NCBI GenBank assembly: GCA_040005095.1
Contig: JBDTZN010000082.1
Coordinates: forward strand, 1 to 8,200
Direction: 5' to 3'
Source: UBA5186 sp040005095
GTDB taxonomy: Bacteria; Actinomycetota; Thermoleophilia; Gaiellales; Gaiellaceae
Length of the DNA stretch: 8,200 bases
In this document: positions 6,760 to 8,200 of the stretch, piece by piece
Numbering within the stretch: the stretch's first letter is position 1
Layout of the letters: the number at the start of each line of letters is the position of its first letter
Notes under the pieces: model-generated
What the model saw: only the letters and a program-made list of their open reading frames with translations
Told to the model about the DNA's origin: nothing
Databases searched by the model: none
Position numbers and translations under genes: made by a program

Positions 6760-6796
6760 GGCGGCTGCAAGGATACTTTCGGCCTGTGAGGCATTT
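6760..6796. promoter_or_regulatory. Short divergent gap with possible shared -10 for ligase A and the methyltransferase
   Basis: Only 37 bases separate the two divergent starts. The core AAGGATACTTT (6769-6779) reads as GATACT (6772-6777) rightwards and as TATCCT (6775-6770) leftwards, so the two possible -10 elements overlap. Expected start sites would be near 6784 (plus) and 6763 (minus), giving leaders of about 13 and 4 bases. No good -35 is seen for either; any such element would lie inside the opposite gene. Confidence 0.4.
6788..6791 (+). promoter_or_regulatory. Shine-Dalgarno (GAGG) for the methyltransferase
   Basis: GAGG is followed by five bases (CATTT) and GTG 6797. It supports that GTG as the start and fits within the short leader predicted from the upstream -10-like core. 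Confidence 0.55.
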
Positions 6797-7507
6797 GTGA
6801 GTCACCCAGAGCGGATCGTCCCGGACGAGACCGAGCCGGGAATCGTCGCCCTCCACCTCAAGCGCTACGACTTTGCGCTCCCGTTCTGCGGCGGCAAGGA
6901 CGTCCTCGACGCGGGCTGCGGAGTCGGTTACGGGACGGCGCATCTGGCGCAGGCTGCGCGCCGAGTCGTCGGTGTCGATCGCGACCCGGAAACGATCGAG
7001 TACGCGCGGCGGCGCTACGGCTCCGAGCGGATCGAGTTCCTGCAAGCCGACCTGCTCGAGCTGCCGCTCCAGAGTGACTCCTTCGACGCCGTCTGCTCCT
7101 TCGAGACGATCGAGCACGTCCCCGATCCCGAGGCGCTCGTCGCACAGCTCCGCCGGGTCACCAGGCCGGGCGGCGTCTGCCTCGTCTCGACCCCGCGCGT
7201 CGACGAGACCACCCGCAATCCCGAGAACCCGTTCCATTCGGTCGAGCTCTCGGCCGCCGACCTCGAGCGCCTGTTGCGCGCCCACTTCGGCGAGGTGACG
7301 CTCTATGGCCAGCGGCGGCTGCAGAGCGCGCGGCATCGCACGATGCAGCGGCTCGACCCGCTCGGGCTGCGCAAACGGTTGACCTTCCTCCGTCCAGCCT
7401 CCCGGCTGCTGGGGACGCCGCCGATGGCCGAGGTGTCGCTGGCCGAGATCGAGATCACGCGGAACGGCGTCGAGGGCGCGAACGAGATCGTCGCGGTCTG
7501 CCGGTGA
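6797..7507 (+). CDS. Class I SAM-dependent methyltransferase (Methyltransf_11/25 type)
   Basis: 236 residues, a single Rossmann domain with the standard motifs in order. Motif I is VLDAGCGVGYGTAHLA (36-51), the SAM-binding glycine loop. GVDRDPETIEYA (59-70) carries Asp61, expected to hold the ribose hydroxyls. FLQADLLELPL (81-91) is the adenine-side Asp motif. FDAVCSFETIEHVPDP (96-111) is the post-II strand typical of this subgroup, followed by RPGGVCLVSTP. The N-terminal EPGIVALHLKRYDFALPF (13-30) is common among methyltransferases of polysaccharide clusters, which methylate sugar hydroxyls or chain ends. The substrate here is unknown, and a small-molecule or lipid target cannot be excluded. 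The C-terminal third is basic and less conserved. GTG 6797 is supported by a GAGG site. Its stop overlaps the next GT4 start as GTGA, so the two are probably translated together. Confidence 0.9.
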   Translation: MSHPERIVPDETEPGIVALHLKRYDFALPFCGGKDVLDAGCGVGYGTAHLAQAARRVVGVDRDPETIEYARRRYGSERIEFLQADLLELPLQSDSFDAVCSFETIEHVPDPEALVAQLRRVTRPGGVCLVSTPRVDETTRNPENPFHSVELSAADLERLLRAHFGEVTLYGQRRLQSARHRTMQRLDPLGLRKRLTFLRPASRLLGTPPMAEVSLAEIEITRNGVEGANEIVAVCR

Positions 7508-8200
7508 AGGTCGTCCACCTCGTGATCGGCGGCGACGTCGCGGGTGGTCAGGCCGTCGCGCTGCGGCTCGCGCGGGCGCTGCGGGAACATGGCGGCGAGG
7601 CCGTGTTCGTTGCTCCGGAACGCGGCCCCTTCACCAAGCTGGCGGAGGGCGAGGGCTTTCGCGTCCATCTGATCGCGCTTCGTCGCTCGTTCGAGCTGCC
7701 GTCTGCATGGCGGCTCGCGCGGCTCCTGCGACATGAGCGCGCCGACGTCCTCCACACGCACACCCTCGCCGCCGGGAACGCGCTCTCGCGTCTGGGCGGC
7801 CGCGCAGCCGGCGTGCCGGTCGTTTCCCATCTGCACATCGAGAACCACTTCCGCCCCTCGACACGGGCGCTGGTCGCCCGACTCGACAACGCGACCGCAC
7901 GGCTCGCCGCCGCGCTCGTCGCCGTCTCGGAGGACACGAAGCGGGCCTACGAGCGGCAGGGCTATCCCGTGGGCCGGATCCGGGTCATCTACAACGGCGT
8001 CGAGTTGCCCCGGAACGGCTCGGTGCCCGACAACGACCCGCCCGTGATCGGCGAGATCGCGCGTTACTGTGACGTGAAGGGGCAGCGCGAGCTGATTCAG
8101 GCGCTGGCCGAGGTGCCAGGCACCCGACTCGTCCTCGCCGGACGCGACCTCGAGCGCGGCGGTGCATTCCAGGCCGAGCTCGAACGCGAGGCGGAACGGA
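7504..8200 (+). CDS. GT4-family glycosyltransferase, 3' end beyond the window
   Basis: 232 residues are visible and the frame is open at the right edge. It starts MKVVHLVIGGDVAGGQAVAL, the glycine-rich N-terminal loop of GT4 (GT-B fold) enzymes. DVLHTHTLAAGNALSRL (81-97) and VVSHLHIENHF (106-116) give the conserved HxH-type acceptor-side histidines (His84/His86 and His109/His111). AVSEDTKRAYERQGYP leads into VIYNGVEL (161-168), the linker before the donor domain. The donor half begins GEIARYCDVKGQRELIQAL, where the Lys192-Gly193 pair matches the usual KG(H) element, and the LVLAGRD strand follows. The nucleotide-sugar phosphate site lies past the edge. It presumably adds a sugar to a lipid-linked glycan in the cytosol. 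The GTG start overlaps the methyltransferase stop by 4 bases. No strong Shine-Dalgarno is visible, which fits translational coupling. Confidence 0.87.
   Translation, partial: MKVVHLVIGGDVAGGQAVALRLARALREHGGEAVFVAPERGPFTKLAEGEGFRVHLIALRRSFELPSAWRLARLLRHERADVLHTHTLAAGNALSRLGGRAAGVPVVSHLHIENHFRPSTRALVARLDNATARLAAALVAVSEDTKRAYERQGYPVGRIRVIYNGVELPRNGSVPDNDPPVIGEIARYCDVKGQRELIQALAEVPGTRLVLAGRDLERGGAFQAELEREAER

Noticed and set aside
5318..7336. 672-codon minus-strand open frame
   Set aside because: It runs out of frame through ligase A and antisense to the methyltransferase, and its composition is that of a shadow frame.

Overview
This is a very GC-rich window with strong G/C bias at third codon positions, several GTG starts and no mobile-element, CRISPR or RNA-gene signal. 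Every gene I can support belongs to cell-surface glycan assembly. Base composition, leader-poor GTG starts and protein style suggest a high-GC actinobacterium, possibly of the Thermoleophilia type. That placement is an impression from composition, not a measured result.

Layout from left to right. (1) A minus-strand polytopic glycosyltransferase of the GT87 (DUF2029) type runs off the left edge, with its start near 877. (2) An 85-bp divergent gap separates it from a plus-strand GT39/ArnT-like membrane glycosyltransferase (963-2387). (3) That gene collides tail-to-tail, with a 106-bp overlap, with a minus-strand block of four genes transcribed from about 6759 down to 2282. In transcription order these are an O-antigen ligase/Wzy-like polymerase A, a cytosolic GT4 glycosyltransferase of WbuB/WcaI type, a 130-residue single-pass protein of unknown function, and a second ligase/polymerase B that is clearly a paralogue of A. 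The first three are joined by overlaps of 8 and 4 bases. The last is preceded by a 140-base gap. (4) A 37-bp divergent gap separates this block from a plus-strand class I SAM methyltransferase (6797-7507), which overlaps by 4 bases a second GT4 glycosyltransferase that runs off the right edge.

Inferred joint role: the cytosolic GT4 enzymes build, and the methyltransferase may cap or decorate, a lipid-linked glycan. The GT87 and GT39 membrane enzymes add sugars from polyprenyl-phosphate donors on the outer face. The two ligase-family proteins polymerise the glycan and/or transfer it to its acceptor. No flippase, sugar-nucleotide synthesis gene or chain-length regulator lies in the window, so the locus is presumably larger.

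The points most worth a second look are the paired ligase paralogues in one operon, the unrecognised 130-residue protein between them, the unclear start of ligase B, and the long convergent overlap.
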